Assembly: GCA_947044405.1 (NCBI GenBank)
Contig: CAMRHE010000021.1
Span: forward strand, 8,726,501 to 8,790,500
Length of the DNA: 64,000 bases
Origin: Leptodactylus fallax
Taxonomy: Eukaryota > Chordata > Amphibia > Anura > Leptodactylidae
Direction of reading: 5' to 3'
The position numbers and the translations under genes were made by a program. How positions within the stretch are numbered: position 1 is the stretch's first letter; each line of letters opens with the position of its first letter. The notes beneath the pieces are model-generated. The model was not told the DNA's origin, made no database searches, and worked only from the letters and a program-made list of their open reading frames with translations. Positions 34,761 to 47,227 of the stretch are shown one piece after another.

Positions 34761-35724
34761 GACACAGAGAGTCTCTGTGTTCTATAACTTGATGGTGTTG
34801 CAGTCCATTGTCTTAACCTTCCAAAGTTCTACCCCATCCAGCCATATTCTCTGTAGAGTCACATCCTTGTCATTGTGTTACGTGGCCCTATTGATAGTAT
34901 ACATGCTCCGTTCTTTTCTATGGTCAGAATTTGTACACGCCTAATGTACCCTTTAGGTACTCGGTATGATACCATCATGTGTATTTAAAGGGTTGTATAA
35001 AACTGCTAATTATTTGTGATAAGAAATGAACTACAATGAACGGTTTCCATTTGGAAAAAACGTTTTTGCCCCCCTCTCTTTGTCTACAGTGTCAATTCTG
35101 TCTACTGAAAACAATGTTTTGAGCTACTAACTCTCCATTGTCATGGTTGAAGCAGTATTTTTTAGCCACTTCTTCAGTATGTACCTCTTTGCCACCATCA
35201 AGACTAAATGCAATATCGCTGTGCATTACAGTGTGTCTGCTGTTTAACATTCTCACCTGCTTGTTCTACAGGGGTATCACAGTGAAAGATCAGGAACTGT
35301 GGTTCCAAGGGCAAAACAATGTGCCGGTTATGCTTTACATATTGTGTCACCCTTCACCAAAAGCCACATATGGATGGACAACCTGCATTCCATGCCACAG
35401 ATAAGGTAGTGAGATGTCACACTTAGTACATACTGTAATGTGGTTCGCGTTTGTAGGGGTGGGGGGAATATATAGATGGTTTGGTGCACAAGCTCAAAAT
35501 ATATTTCCCTTCAACATTTCAATAAAACCGATGAAATGGCAATTTGTCTTGGATTAATTAAAATAGCTGTCGCCACATGTTTGAGCAGTAAATACAGAAG
35601 AGAAACGTGTGTGATTCAGACTGTGACATGCTAGCATCACCTAACATCAGCTGACAACCTCTCAGCTAATAGACAGTAGTGGAAAGTGGGCATCTTACAG
35701 TCATGTCATATACAGTATATGGCA
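34761..35724. other. No gene recognised
   Basis: Mixed composition, only short chance open frames; no motif found. Confidence 0.45.
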
Positions 35725-36820
35725 TGCTGCTGCTTTTATACCTTCTGACACTTGTAGCTGTGGCACTCACAGAGGAGGTCTAAGAGCACTGCCATCCAGT
35801 ACTCATCTCTCAGCTTGATGCTAATTATACGCTTGTCGCTATGTAAGCAGTGGAGCATACATCCCGCTATGCTTGCCAGTGTGTGCATGGACCCATGGGC
35901 CTGCCATGGTTGGTGTTTTTGGCCAGTGTGGTCGTCATCATCTTTATCATCTTGGGTCAACCTCTTCCCCTGGTTTTGCCTGTGACATATCAAGGACCCC
36001 TCTGCATCCAAGTCAGAGTCTTCCTCCTCGTCCTCCCAGTTCCTCCACAATAATGACCAAGACCCAGATCCCTATCATCCACCATCAACACAGGGTTATT
36101 ATGTTGCCTAAGAGGTTGAAATTGTTCCTACTCTTCCATCCCTCGTTGCATGAAAGTAAGTGTTTCCTGTAAGATATACAGGCCAGGCCCAGTACAGTAT
36201 CTGGAAGATGATGAACCAGAAATTTTCCAGCTTGCAGAGCCAACCGGAGCTACAGCAGGCAACTGATACCCACTGGCTGCACCAGCAGGTACAGTTGTAC
36301 CTAGAGTTCACTTATATTCTAGCAGATAACTCTGATCCGATGGAATTCTGGGCCAATAGGTTAGAGCAGTCGAAGGAGCTGGCCCCGTTTGCCATGGGAG
36401 TTTTATCTTGTTTGGACTCAAGTGTTATGACTGAGAGGGTGTTCAGTGCTGCTGATGGCGTTGTAACAGGGAAAAGGATGAAACTGTCCACCGCTAGCAT
36501 GGAAAAAATTACTTTTGTCAAAGTGAATCAGGTATGGATCAGTGAGCATCAGTGTCACCGTCTCCTTTCATCATTATTTTCCATTTACTGTATTGTTGCT
36601 GTTGCTGCCTACTACTCTTAAACAGCTACCACCACTGCCACCACTCAGCAGACATGTCCTGTGGTCTGGTCTATCATATCATTCCATGCCATACTGCCAC
36701 TCATGTTGTCACAGCCACCTACACTCAGCTAGAGATGTCCTGCGGCCTGGTCAATCACATTCTGCAATAGCACACTGTTGGAGCCACAGCGTTGGCAATT
36801 GGCAAAAAAAATAAAAAATC
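35725..36820 (+). pseudogene. hAT transposase copy 1: C-terminal domain with an inverted upstream segment
   Basis: On the + strand 36178-36545 encodes the hATC dimerisation region. It includes the block DPMEFWANRLEQSKELAPFA, then MGVLSCLDSSVMTERVFSAA, GVVTGKRMKLSTASMEK, and a closing FVKVNQVWI. This domain joins transposase subunits. Just upstream, 35725-36110 encodes the acidic linker of the same protein but on the - strand (WEDEEEDSDLDAEGSL, then DEYWMAVLLDLL). In copy 2 (40020-40335) the linker and C-terminus are on one strand. So an internal piece has flipped here. No N-terminal part. The 3' non-coding region (36600-36790) matches the - strand at 46420-46560. Confidence 0.82.
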
Positions 36821-37064
36821 ACATTTGCTTCCATAAAGGGATAACAAGTCATCAAAAAATGTTAATTTTTCTGCAAAAAAAATACTTTTTGCAATATAGT
36901 CATCATATGTGTCAGAAAAAAACAAAGGAAGCACCTCACCAATAAAAGGCTATTAATTTTTGGAGTGTTTTAAATATTGAAATGCATAAAAGTAAGTGAA
37001 AGCGCAGTATGCAGTTAAACTCAGTATTGTATCCACTGCTTACCATCTGTTTTTCCATAGACAT
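36821..37064. other. AT-rich spacer
   Basis: Probably the worn non-coding end of hAT copy 1 and unrelated sequence; no motif. Confidence 0.35.
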
Positions 37065-38680
37065 TCATGTTACATAGTTACATAATTACATAGGTAGTAC
37101 AGTTGAAAAAAGACATATGTCCATCAAGTTCAATCAGGGGATGGAAAAGGGAATGACATTCTATACATTTCCATAAACATCAATGCTATTTTGTTCAAAA
37201 AAGACATCTAATACTGTTTGCTGTTGCTGCAGTGACCAGCTACTGGGGTAGGCTATTCCGCAGATTCACAGTCTTTACACTGAAGAAGCCTTGTCGGCTC
37301 TTGAGATTAAACCTTTTTTTCTCCAGAGCGAGGGAGTGTCCCCTTGTCTTTTGAGGGAATTATACATGGAACAGCTTTTCCCCATATTTCTTGTATGGGC
37401 CATTTATATATTTATACATGTTTATCATGTCTCCCCTAAAAAGCCTCTTCTACAGACTAAACAGATTTAACTTCTTTAGTTCCTCCTCATAACTAAGATC
37501 CTCCGTGCATCTCATCAGTTTTTTGGCCCTCCCTTGAACCTTTTCTAAGACATTCTTTCTATGAACTGGTGCCCAGAACTGAACTGCATATTCCAGATGG
37601 GGCCGCACCACTGATTTATATAGTGGTAATATTACATACCTATCCTGTGAGTCCATAACCCTTCTAATACATGACAATATTATACTGGCCTTAAAAGCAG
37701 CTGATTGACATTGCATGCTTTTATTTAATCTATGATCTGCAGGTACACCCAGGTCCTTCTCCACTAGCTTTACTCCCCCTAGGATATATGTTGCAGGAAG
37801 ATTATTTTTACCCTGATGTATAACTTTACATTTATCCACATGGAACCTCATTTGCCATGTGGATGCCCAAACACTCAGTCTGTCCAAGTTTGCTTGTAAC
37901 CTACATACTGTACATCCTCCATAGACTGTACTATACTACACAGCTTGGTGTCATCTGCAAAAATAGAGACAGTGCTATTAATCCCATCTTCTATATCATT
38001 AATAAATAAGTTAAATAACAGCGGGTCCAGCACTGAACCCTGGCATACACCACTTATAACAGAGGCCAGTCTGTGGTCATTGACCACAGTTCTCTGGATA
38101 CAACGATCCTTCAACCAGTTTTCAATCCAATTACAAACTATACTTTCCAAGCCAATAGACTTAATTTTACCTATTAAACGTTTATGAGGGACAGTGTCAA
38201 ACCCCTTTGCAAAGTCCAGAAGAACTATATCTACAGCCTCCCTTCTGTTCAGGCTTCTACTCACCACTTCATAAAAGCAAATTAGGTTAGTCTGACAGCT
38301 TCTGTCATTAGTAAAACCATGCAGTCTGTTACTCATAATATTACATACAGTCACATACCCCTGAATATAGGCACCACAATTAGCCTTTCGCCAGTCCCTT
38401 GCCAGTCACTAGAGAATCCCTAAAAATTAAGAATAGGGGTACAGCAACAACTGGACTGAGTGCTTTAAGTACTGATGAGTGTAATCCATCTCGACCCAGA
38501 GTTTTGCTCACATTTATTTCGTTTAGCTTGGCTTGGACCATTTTCATGTATATTCAGTTTAGTATATTGGTTCATGTATTACCAGCATTGGTGACACTTA
38601 GATCAACTACTATCTGTTCTTCTGTATACACAGACCTAAAGAACCCATTTAGTAGCTCTGCTTTTTCTGGGTTGCATTTA
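37065..38680 (-). pseudogene. CR1-type LINE reverse transcriptase, 5' truncated, broken
   Basis: Read on the - strand. Upstream part: NPEKAELLNGFFRSVYTEEQ near 38620-38670. RT core at 37875-38354: NRLHGFTNDRSCQTNLICFY, VLLDFAKGFDTVPHKRL, VCQGSVLDPLLFNLFINDI, and the catalytic FADD in SIFADDTKL at 37950-37961. After a frameshift near 37880 it goes on with DRLSVWASTWQM, KDLGVPADHRL, LYKSVVRPHLEYAVQFW and KVQGRAKKLMRCTEDLSYEE. The 3' end at 37065-37135 has the short repeated TAACTATGTAA type tail of CR1. Stops and a frameshift make it dead. It lies between two hAT copies. Confidence 0.9.
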
Positions 38681-38689
38681 GCTGGATCA

Positions 38690-40918
38690 TCTCAATCACA
38701 GGAGGATATTGCATCCGAGAGTGATGTGATCTTGAGTCAGGCTTCTGTGTGTTCCTCCTCCTCCTACATAACACATAATTTACCGCAGAGCCTTTCTGGA
38801 CTGTCAACCGTGTCTATCTTCACATTGTACACTGACATAGATACCTGGTAGTGATGTGTTAACTGCTAAGCAATCTATTTCTCCTAGTTAGAGCTGTCTT
38901 TCTACTCTTTTTGATGAGCTGGATAAGAACAGTAAGCATTGTGTGGAAGCAGAGGAGAAAGACATGATGTTGGTGGTGGTGGAGGTAGTACTGGCAGGGG
39001 GTGTGGTACTACTACTAATGGTAGTCGTTCTGAGGATGTGCATGGCCATGATGATGTATTAGAGAAAAGCTGGGAAGATGATAATGATGAAGCCATTTCC
39101 GACGATGATTCTCTTGCGAATAGGACCTAGCAACCAGGTCAGGGTGATAAGGTGACATCAGATGAAGAGGGTGGTGGAAGTGGTGATAGTAATTCCAGCC
39201 ATTGCACTGGCCCAACATTCAAAAAGCCTCCCTGGGGAAGACCTAGGGGAACCTTTCAGGGTGAGGGTGGTTGCACTGGTGGCGGTAGTGGCAGACTTCT
39301 TTCTGGTGTTGGCGGTAGCAAGTATATGCTGTCATCTCCCATGTGGAAATTTTTTTGGACTTTGCCAAATGATAAATCCATGACGATGTGCAAGATCTGC
39401 AAGCAGAAATTTAGCTGTGGCCGTGCACAAATGTAGGAATGACATCTCTACTTACTTACATGAAAAGGCATCACTCTCTTATTTGGAAAAATAGACTTGA
39501 CAGTGGCTTTAGCAAGGTTGCTCTCCTACTCCTTCCCATGATCTTCCTGATAGGTAGGCCACATCTACACATAGCACTAGCACATGGACATCGTTATCAA
39601 CAGTTATCACTAACTGTTTCTCCTCCTCTTCCATGCCAACATCTATAATCCATAAGGGAATCTGTGGCAGGAGACAGCAATATACGCCCAGTTATCCATC
39701 AGTTATGCAACTTAACTCGCATCTGACCAAGCTGCTGGCGGTGCAGGTGCTGCCTTACCACTTAGTAGATTCCAATTTGTTTCAACAACTGATGGCATGC
39801 GCTCAACCTCAATGGAGAATGGAGGATACTTAGCCACCATTATTTCTCTAGGAAAGCTGTTCCTGCTTTATATGGCCATGTGTTGGAGAATGTGGGCCTT
39901 CCTTGGATACGTCAGTCTTGGGAAAGGTGCTTGCCGCTGCCAACACGTAGATCAGCAATTAGGACAAACCCTTATACTCATGCAACGAGAGATGAATGAC
40001 TGTTAGTCAACATCATCACCCTGTGTTGATGGAGGAGGATGAGGATCCGGGTCAGGGTCACTATGGTAGAGGAACTGGGACTCCTAGACTGGAAGTGGAG
40101 GAAGACTCTGCCTTGGATGAAGAGGGGGACCTTGATATGTCACAGGCACAGCCAGGGAAAAAGACTGACCCTTATCTGTTTCAAGAGGAAGATGATGATG
40201 ATGATGATGACAACCACGCTAGCCAAGAATACCAAGCAATGGCAAGCATGGCAGGCTCTATGATCCGCTGCTTACACAGCAGCATATTATTAGCATCAAT
40301 CAAAGGGATGAGTACTGGATGGCGGTACTCTTAGATCCTTGCTATAAAACAAAATGGGGGAATTCTTCCATGCTTCCCAAAGGGGAAAAAAATAGGATAG
40401 GCTTATACCCAGCTTGTTGCAGTGCTTAGGGAGAGCACTGCAACTGTCAGTTGCATGCGCACCCAGGTGACTTCTACTCACTTCCAGTCCATCTCAGTCA
40501 GCACTCCACCCCCTCAGTCAGTGCCACAAGTGTCAGGAGGAGTAAAACCAGTAGCATCAGCAGCCAGGCCCAGTACAGTATCACAGTATCTGGAAGTTGA
40601 CAAACCAACAACTTTTTCAGCAAGCAGTGCCAACCGGAGCCACAACAGGCAACTGACAACCACCAGCTGTAGCAGTTATACCTAGAGTGCACCAATTGTC
40701 CAGCAGATAACTCTGACCCCATGGTATTCTGGCCCAATAGGTTAGAGCAGTGGAAGCAATTGGCCAAATTTGCCATGAGAATTTTATCTTGTCTGGCCTC
40801 AAGTGTTATGGCCGAGAGGGTGTTCAGTTATGCTGGTGGCGTTGTAACACCTAAAAGGACAAATGAAAAAGCATGAAAAAATTACTTTTATCAAAGTGAA
40901 TCAGGCATGGATCCGTGA
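38690..40918 (+). pseudogene. hAT transposase copy 2 with BED zinc finger, broken
   Basis: Collinear remains of a hAT transposase on the + strand. N-terminal low-complexity part (GGGGGSTGRG, DDNDEAISDDDS). BED finger: SSPMWKFFWTLPNDKSMTMC, KICKQKFSCGR at about 39339-39430, with the His pair after a frameshift in LLTYMKRHHSL near 39450. Then MPTSIIHKGIC, the block LPYHLVDSNLFQQLMACAQP near 39750, and an acidic linker (EEDDDDDDDNHASQEY near 40185). The hATC part is ADNSDPMVFWPNRLEQWKQ near 40700 and SSVMAERVFSYAGGVVT near 40800. The last conserved segment is deleted. Multiple stops and frameshifts. Would bind element ends through BED and dimerise through hATC. Confidence 0.85.
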
Positions 40919-41789
40919 GACATATTAATCCCCCCTTCAAGGCTAGGTAGATCAATTTATTATCTACGCAGTCTCTTGACTGCCCATATGAAACAAACAA
41001 ATGGAAATGTGAGCTTGTTAATGTATACATGTCGCAACACAAGGAGTAATGTTTGCAATGGATAGAATGTTTGCTAGGGAATGCTTTACATTTCAGAAGG
41101 TGGCATCTATTCAAAAGAGATAACAGCAAACCGGTTCATTTATCTAATTCTCTGGTGATTTTCTTTCAGCGGGGTAAGTGAGTAAGCAAAGTGTGTTGGT
41201 TGATTTTTCCTATTTTGATATTTAGATACTTAATACACAACGAGTCCAAGTGGATTCCAAACTCAATTTTTTCCACTCTAACCTAGGGCATGGTGGACCT
41301 AGCTTCAGTATCTCACTGTTTTGTATAATCAACCTGTAGCCTGAGAATACTTCAGTGATAGGACCCTATTTTATTAGCAGCAAGTCTGCTTATGTTTCTG
41401 CTTTACTCCTGTGTGCTTCATTTTCAATTGTTCAGCCACAGCCTGCTGTCCCAGTAAAGCTATAGCTAATCTTTTCTCTGGTTCTGAAATATGCAGTTGT
41501 TTTTAATGTGTTATTCGATATCTGCTTCATGAGTATAATAATTCTGTTGCCCAATAGTCAGCATATAGTTCATAATGTGATCCAGTTGTTCCTGTGGACT
41601 CTGCTTCAAAATACCTTGTTCCAAGTCTGTATTTTCCAAGTAAATCTGTTCCAGATATTTGTAGAACTACTGGATACTCATAACTTCATCCTCGTTTACT
41701 TCCTTTAGTTTCAGAACTATACTCCCAGTGAGAACCACTGGACACATTCTGACTATGTTTTTGTGCTTCTTTGACCACATTTATTTCTG
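40919..41789. other. No gene recognised
   Basis: Includes the worn end of hAT copy 2 (AGTGAATCAGGCATGGATC just upstream). No other signature. Confidence 0.45.
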
Positions 41790-42153
41790 TGCTCTGACCA
41801 CAATTCTATCCTTAGGACAGGTCATGAATATGTGTTTGGTTTGATCCAATACACAATCAGTTGTTTGAAGAGGCCTTTTCCTTGATGCTGATGATGTCAC
41901 TTTCATCAGTTACATGGTACAGCAGCGGCTCATTCCCATTACAATGAATGTAATCGACCTTAAATACCAAACACAGCCTGTACGCAATGTACAGCACTGT
42001 GCCTGGTATTCAGTGAAGATACCTCACCCAAACACTGCAGCTTCTTCAACCAGTTGATCAGGGACTGTCCTTGGTGTTGCAGCTCCACTGATCACATATT
42101 GACCTATTCTAAGGATAGGACATCAGTATGCAAGTCCAAGGAAACCCCTTTAA
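41790..42153 (-). repeat. T2-type MITE-like element, - orientation (right end clear)
   Basis: Ends GGAAACCCCTTTAA at 42153. Inside, GACCTATTCTAAGGATAGGA and GTTGATCAGGGACTG match, in reverse, the repeat at 3556-3840. The left border is a guess. Confidence 0.6.
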
Positions 42154-44323
42154 ATAGTTACGAAACACATGTATTATATGTGAATATTCCAGAAATGTAT
42201 AAAACATCTGTTATGTCTCCTAACTGTGGTTACACAAAATGTACATTACAGCATATTGTTGCAAGTTCTTATAGATGCCCTAAAAATATATAACTGCCAT
42301 TACAGGGGACACTGCTTGTTATGTTTTTTGCAAATGTTAAAGTAGAATTATTAGTCCTGTGTGCTTGCTTTGCTCTTTCCAATGTCACGCTTTTTAAAGA
42401 GCAATGTCAATTGTGTGTATTTTAGACAATTTATAGACGTCTTGGAGCTATACTGGTTTATTATATTATAAAGTAACATTATATTTGCTTTTATTTCCTG
42501 CATTATTTTCAGTGTTCTCATCTATCACTTAATTGAAATATGCTGCCTACTAAAAGTATTTGTTTAATTTCTCTTCAAATTAGTTTTGTTCTTTTAGAAA
42601 TATCCCAGTTTTACTGTGCATTAGTTTTTATATTGCTACATTTACATGCCACCTTTAATCACTCAAAGTTTGGTCTGAAGCAACCTCCTGTCACAAAAGG
42701 TTTTCTAATGTTTAAAAGACTATGACATGCTATGTAGCTGTGTTACAAAGTGAAATAATTAAAGCTTTCTATCTTAGAAGATACACTGTATACTGTAATC
42801 TGTATCTTAAAATAACTTGTTATATCAACATTTCCCAGCGTAGTCGTACTAGTCATTAGAGATTTAGGCTTGGTCAACGAGCTTTAAAAAAAATCATTTT
42901 TTTCCTATACTATCAAAGTAAGCATAGCAATTACATGAATCAATGATCCATGCATTTACATGAAATGACAGTCTACAATTAATAGAAAAAAATGAAATAT
43001 TTGGGACAGATTTGCTTAAAATAAATCGCCAAATTTCAACTTCCAGTTTAATGATTTTTATAGATTCAGCCAAGTTCAATAATCTGCATAGCTTTGTTTT
43101 ATTTTGGCAGTCAGCAACATCTCAGCCAAACTCATTCTCATTGTGCATTGCCTTATTTCACTTAAGGACCACCTCTCAGTAAAGTACAGTATTGTTTTAA
43201 TTTAGCATTCTTGCTATTTCAGCAGAAACTGTATGTTTCAGCCCCGCTTGAATTGTGCGAAAACCTGCAGCACATAATCATTCCCTGAAGTTATTTCACA
43301 TATTATATTGCATGCCAAACCATTTAATTCTTGTGGTGAGTTGAAAAGCACTGCAGAATCACGATTCCTGCTGAGGAGATTCTTGTGTCATGGATCAAAC
43401 ATTTTTCCATTTCCATTGCAAAATATCGACTTATTATAAATGTGTTAAATTAACAATTGTAAACAGTTTAATTTTGGTTATAAAACATTTATGTACTTGT
43501 GATAACTGCTGTAGGTTTTTTAAATAATGCAACATTTTTGAAATTCTCTAAATTAACCAAATATATTTCAAGCTTTGGGAGATCTATATAATTATATTAA
43601 TTAAACCTACTCATTATGAATTAACACCTGCTGGGAAAATTTATTAACAAGTTACACTAGTTTTCTGGAATTAAAAAGTTGCAATCCGGGATACAACATT
43701 TTAAAATTGCATCTTTGACAAAATTTGTCACAAATTCCATTTTTATGCCACCCTTATTATTTTATTAAAAGGGGGCATAGGGGCATAGTGTGGGTGGGAC
43801 CATTGGCCCTGTCAGATCTATAATCACTGGGGACTTACCTACCTTGGTTAAAAAGAAAAAAACATATAATTTGTTATAAAATACTTTCACTCCTTCTCTT
43901 TAAGTGATATATTAACTTTGGACAATCCCTTTTCGTAGAAAGAGTCACGGAAAAAAGGGAAACCTGGTAATTTCACCACAGAAAAAATTAGGTACTCTAT
44001 GGTTATCATTGTAATCAATTACAATTTTTTGTACAAAATGCCCTGAATCTTTCAGGGTTATGAGTAAATTACTCTTTAGAGTCAATTATATCTCAGAAAT
44101 TCCCTTGTGTTAAAAAGGTCATGTCACATCATCACAAAAATGTAGCAGGTTGCATAACATTTTCAACCCCATCTTCACTGACTCTAGTGATACTTTTCTT
44201 TTTTTCCTAGCCTTCTTATTTCCCCACAATCCCACATTAGATTTAACACCCAATACTAGTGAACTGTCAAGTGGACAGTCTACACTCAATGTCAAGGAAC
44301 ATTATGTCAACTTTAATAAGGCA
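42154..44323. other. AT-rich stretch without recognised repeats
   Basis: About 2.2 kb in which I could not place a transposon end, LINE motif, hairpin MITE or gene. It is the longest stretch of possibly single-copy DNA in the window. Chance open frames only. Confidence 0.5.
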
Positions 44324-44645
44324 TTAAAGGGGTTGTCCGGGCTTAAGCTTCGAGACTGATCAGCTGTACAGAGCTGTCTCTGGCACCCATTCTATACACT
44401 ACACAGCGCTGAAAGCAGAAAGCTCCATCCCCATATAGCAACTGGTCGCCATCACTTTAATTCAGTGCTCATTGAGGCAAGAGGGAGATAAGATGCAGTG
44501 ATGGTGCCCAGCCACAATACACGGGACAGAGCTTTCTGTTTCTGGCCCTGTATAGTGTAAAAGACAGGCGCCGGATGTGGCTTCATACAGCTGACCAGTC
44601 ATGAGGATAGGCCATAAATAGCTTAAGCTTGGACAGCTCCTTTAA
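44324..44645. mobile_element. T2-type MITE
   Basis: TTAAAGGGGTTGTCCGGGCTTAAGCTT-like left end at 44324 and AAGCTTGGACAGCTCCTTTAA-like right end at 44645 are inverted copies, each on a TTAA. 322 bp, non-coding. Confidence 0.85.
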
Positions 44646-44859
44646 TAAGTAGGTTTTGCTAATTCAGATAACCAATTCCAGTACAGTTAATTCTACATTC
44701 TGCAGAATTATAAGGAATAACAGATTTTAAGAGATGAGTTGAACAGAAAACATCGATTCTGGCATCTGATTATGAAGTTTTTTTTCTGTAAAACCAATTA
44801 GGTACTGTGGTTAAATGGCATGTGTTATACCTGATTGCTAATGGGGGGGTCGATATCAT

Positions 44860-45460
44860 AAACAAATGTGCATGGTACCCCCTCTCCTGGGGTCATCTGA
44901 AGTGATGGAAATGCAAAAAATACGCGAAACGCGTTGAGGTGCATTTCCACGCATACCCGCATACCCTTTTGCTCACTGGGGCTCAAAAGTGTTTCTATAA
45001 TGGCTACAGGTAATCATCACTATGGTGTATCCATTTATTGGTTTATTTGATATGCTTTCCATATATCATTACTTTATTTTATGTATGATATTTATTATAC
45101 TCAAACTATATATTTAAGTAGTATATGGATAGTATTTTTTGCATTTCCATATGTATTTTTGATACCTTTTTGTCTATGTGGTATTTAATCACTATTTAAA
45201 ATCCCCATCTAGACATTTTTCTATGTATGGTCTGCAAACTTCTCTATATGGCATATTAGCTATATAACTTGGGCCATTATATATATACATTCATCTTTAT
45301 ATATCTTCTTTCGAGTCTCTTTATGTGATGCATATGTCCTGTGTTATGTCTTAGTTTTTTGTTTCTGTCACCTATACTATTTTATATTTTATATGTGCTA
45401 TTTATTGCATTTTTCATTAATAAATATATATTTTATATATAATTTTTTTGAGATTCTTTT
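44860..45460 (+). mobile_element. Probable PLE-type terminal fragment, AT-rich
   Basis: The GCGAAACGCGTTGAGG signature at 44923-44938 is typical of Penelope-like terminal repeats. It is followed by AT-rich sequence with an AATAAA-like region near 45420. No coding sequence. Limits approximate. Confidence 0.45.
44897..44936 (+). ncRNA. Degenerate hammerhead-like motif
   Basis: CTGAAGTGA box, then GCGAAACGCGTT. The expected stem II between the boxes is not clear. Instead GGAAATGCA and TGCATTTCC pair across the second box, so the fold may be altered. Confidence 0.35.
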
Positions 45461-46026
45461 GCTTTTTCTTGACTAAATTTCTTTCATGTTGGTACATTCA
45501 CATCTTTTCCTGCCCCGATTTCACTTTTAAAATGACGGACACCTGATGGACCCCTTTATAGTGGACCAAAACTATGGAGAGGCAGCACTAGTGTGAACCT
45601 AGCGTAAGAAAAAACTGCAGATGTGTTAGGCAGTGGACACTCCTTGAGATGGGCAAACCACTGAGGATTTGTTTCCGGTTTTGGTGGTTCAGTCCAAAAA
45701 TTTGTTTCGGATCAAGTTAAGTTTGTCGCAAACCAGAGCTTAAATTGGCTTCAAACATAGTGTATGCCATTATGATTTAAGGGATCCTAGGACTCTATCT
45801 AACACATATATCAATTGGAAAACAGAGTGTAAGCATCGACTACAAACAGCTTGTTTAACCATACATTGCTTAGCCACTTTCTTTTACGTATTTTAAACTT
45901 TAAAATAAAAATTAACCTGTTTTCGGGGAAGGTGCTTGCTCATTGTTTTTTTTTTTTTATATACACATAGCGGTTTTATCTAAAAATTAGCCCATTTTGA
46001 TTTCTTGTAAGTGCAACAGGCTTGTT

Positions 46027-46385
46027 ATTTTGGAGAAAATTTGTGGCTCTGTGTCTGGCTGAAAAGTGATGAAGAAGTGGCTTTCCAAAAAGAGCAGCCA
46101 AAAATTATCCCTATGCTATACCAACATGAAGTTGGCATTAGAAGGATCAGTGGAGGGTTTGTTTTTACTTTGTTGTTATTTTCCAATAGTGTGGCATTGA
46201 CAACTACAGCATTTGAAGAAAAATGTGTGGCACACTGTGTCTGCCAGTTGAAAAGTGACAAAGAATTGACTTTATAAAAAAGCCTCCAAAAATTATCTCT
46301 TTATGGGAGCAGATGTGACACCCAAATGGTGTTGGCATTAAAAGAAGAAATGGAACAGGATTTTTTTTTTTTTTTTTTTGACATG
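46027..46385. repeat. Tandem duplication of about 185 bp within hAT copy 3
   Basis: Two diverged units (about 46027-46200 and 46212-46385) share, in order, GTGGC.C.CTGTGTCTG, AAAAGTGA, CCAAAAATTATC, GTTGGCATTA and a T-rich end. Confidence 0.6.
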
Positions 46386-46880
46386 GGGACAATTTTTAAA
46401 ATAATTTTGTTTTTTTACAATGCCACTGTGACACCAACAGTGTGCAGTAGAAGAATGTGATGGACCAGGCCACAGGACATGTCTGCCTGAGTGGTGGCAG
46501 TGGTGGTAGCTGTGGCAACATGAGTGGCAGTACAGTATAGAATAATAAGATGGACCAAGCGACAGGAGATGATGTCTGGCTACAGTAACAGGCAGTATCA
46601 GTGATACAGTAAATGGAACATGATGTAGGGAGACTGGCAGTGGCAGATCTGTTCAGTTGCATCACTGAATAAAAAAAACAATATTGCCAAAAAAAAAAAA
46701 AATTAACAAATTTAGATTTTGTGCTATAGGCTCTACAGCACACTACGTGAGTCAACTTACATTGTTTCCCGTGATAACAGCACTGTTGTATTGATTAACA
46801 AAAAACACTTTTTCCAAAAACCCTTAGCAAAATGAGATTTTGCACTAAAGGGACTGACTTTGTCAGTAAAAACAATGTAA

Positions 46881-47227
46881 GGCTAAGGCCCCACGTGGCG
46901 TCCCACAGCAAAAAAGAGCTGCAGGAAAAACCACGACGGGAATGCATCATGGTTCTTCCCGCAGCGCTTTAGACAGAAAGTTTGCAGAGGTTCCCTCTGC
47001 GGACTTTCTGTTTCAGTTATACCTATGGGGAAACCGCCGGCGTTTCCGTAGGTATAATTGACATGCTGCAATTTCCAAAAACGCGCCGGTTTGGAAATCG
47101 CCACGTGTCCGTAGCGTGGTTTTTAATGCAAAGTGGAGATGGGATTCGCTAGAATGCCATCCACTTTGCTCTGACTGTAAAACGCCGCGGGCAAATCGTG
47201 GCGTTTAAGCCAAGTGGGGCCCCAGTC
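46881..47227. mobile_element. Harbinger-like MITE, copy 4, inside hAT copy 3
   Basis: Starts GGCTAAGGCCCCACGTGGCG, ends AAGTGGGGCCCCAGTC, with TAA at 46878-46880 and 47228-47230. Interior blocks as in copies 2 and 3 (CTCTGCGGACTTTCTG, GGAAACCGCCGG). It keeps many CpG sites, which suggests it is younger than copies 1 and 3. Confidence 0.85.

Noticed and set aside
39996..40334. Acidic Asp/Glu-rich frame as a possible host nuclear protein
   Set aside because: It is the linker between the BED and hATC parts of a hAT transposase, seen again at 35725-36050.
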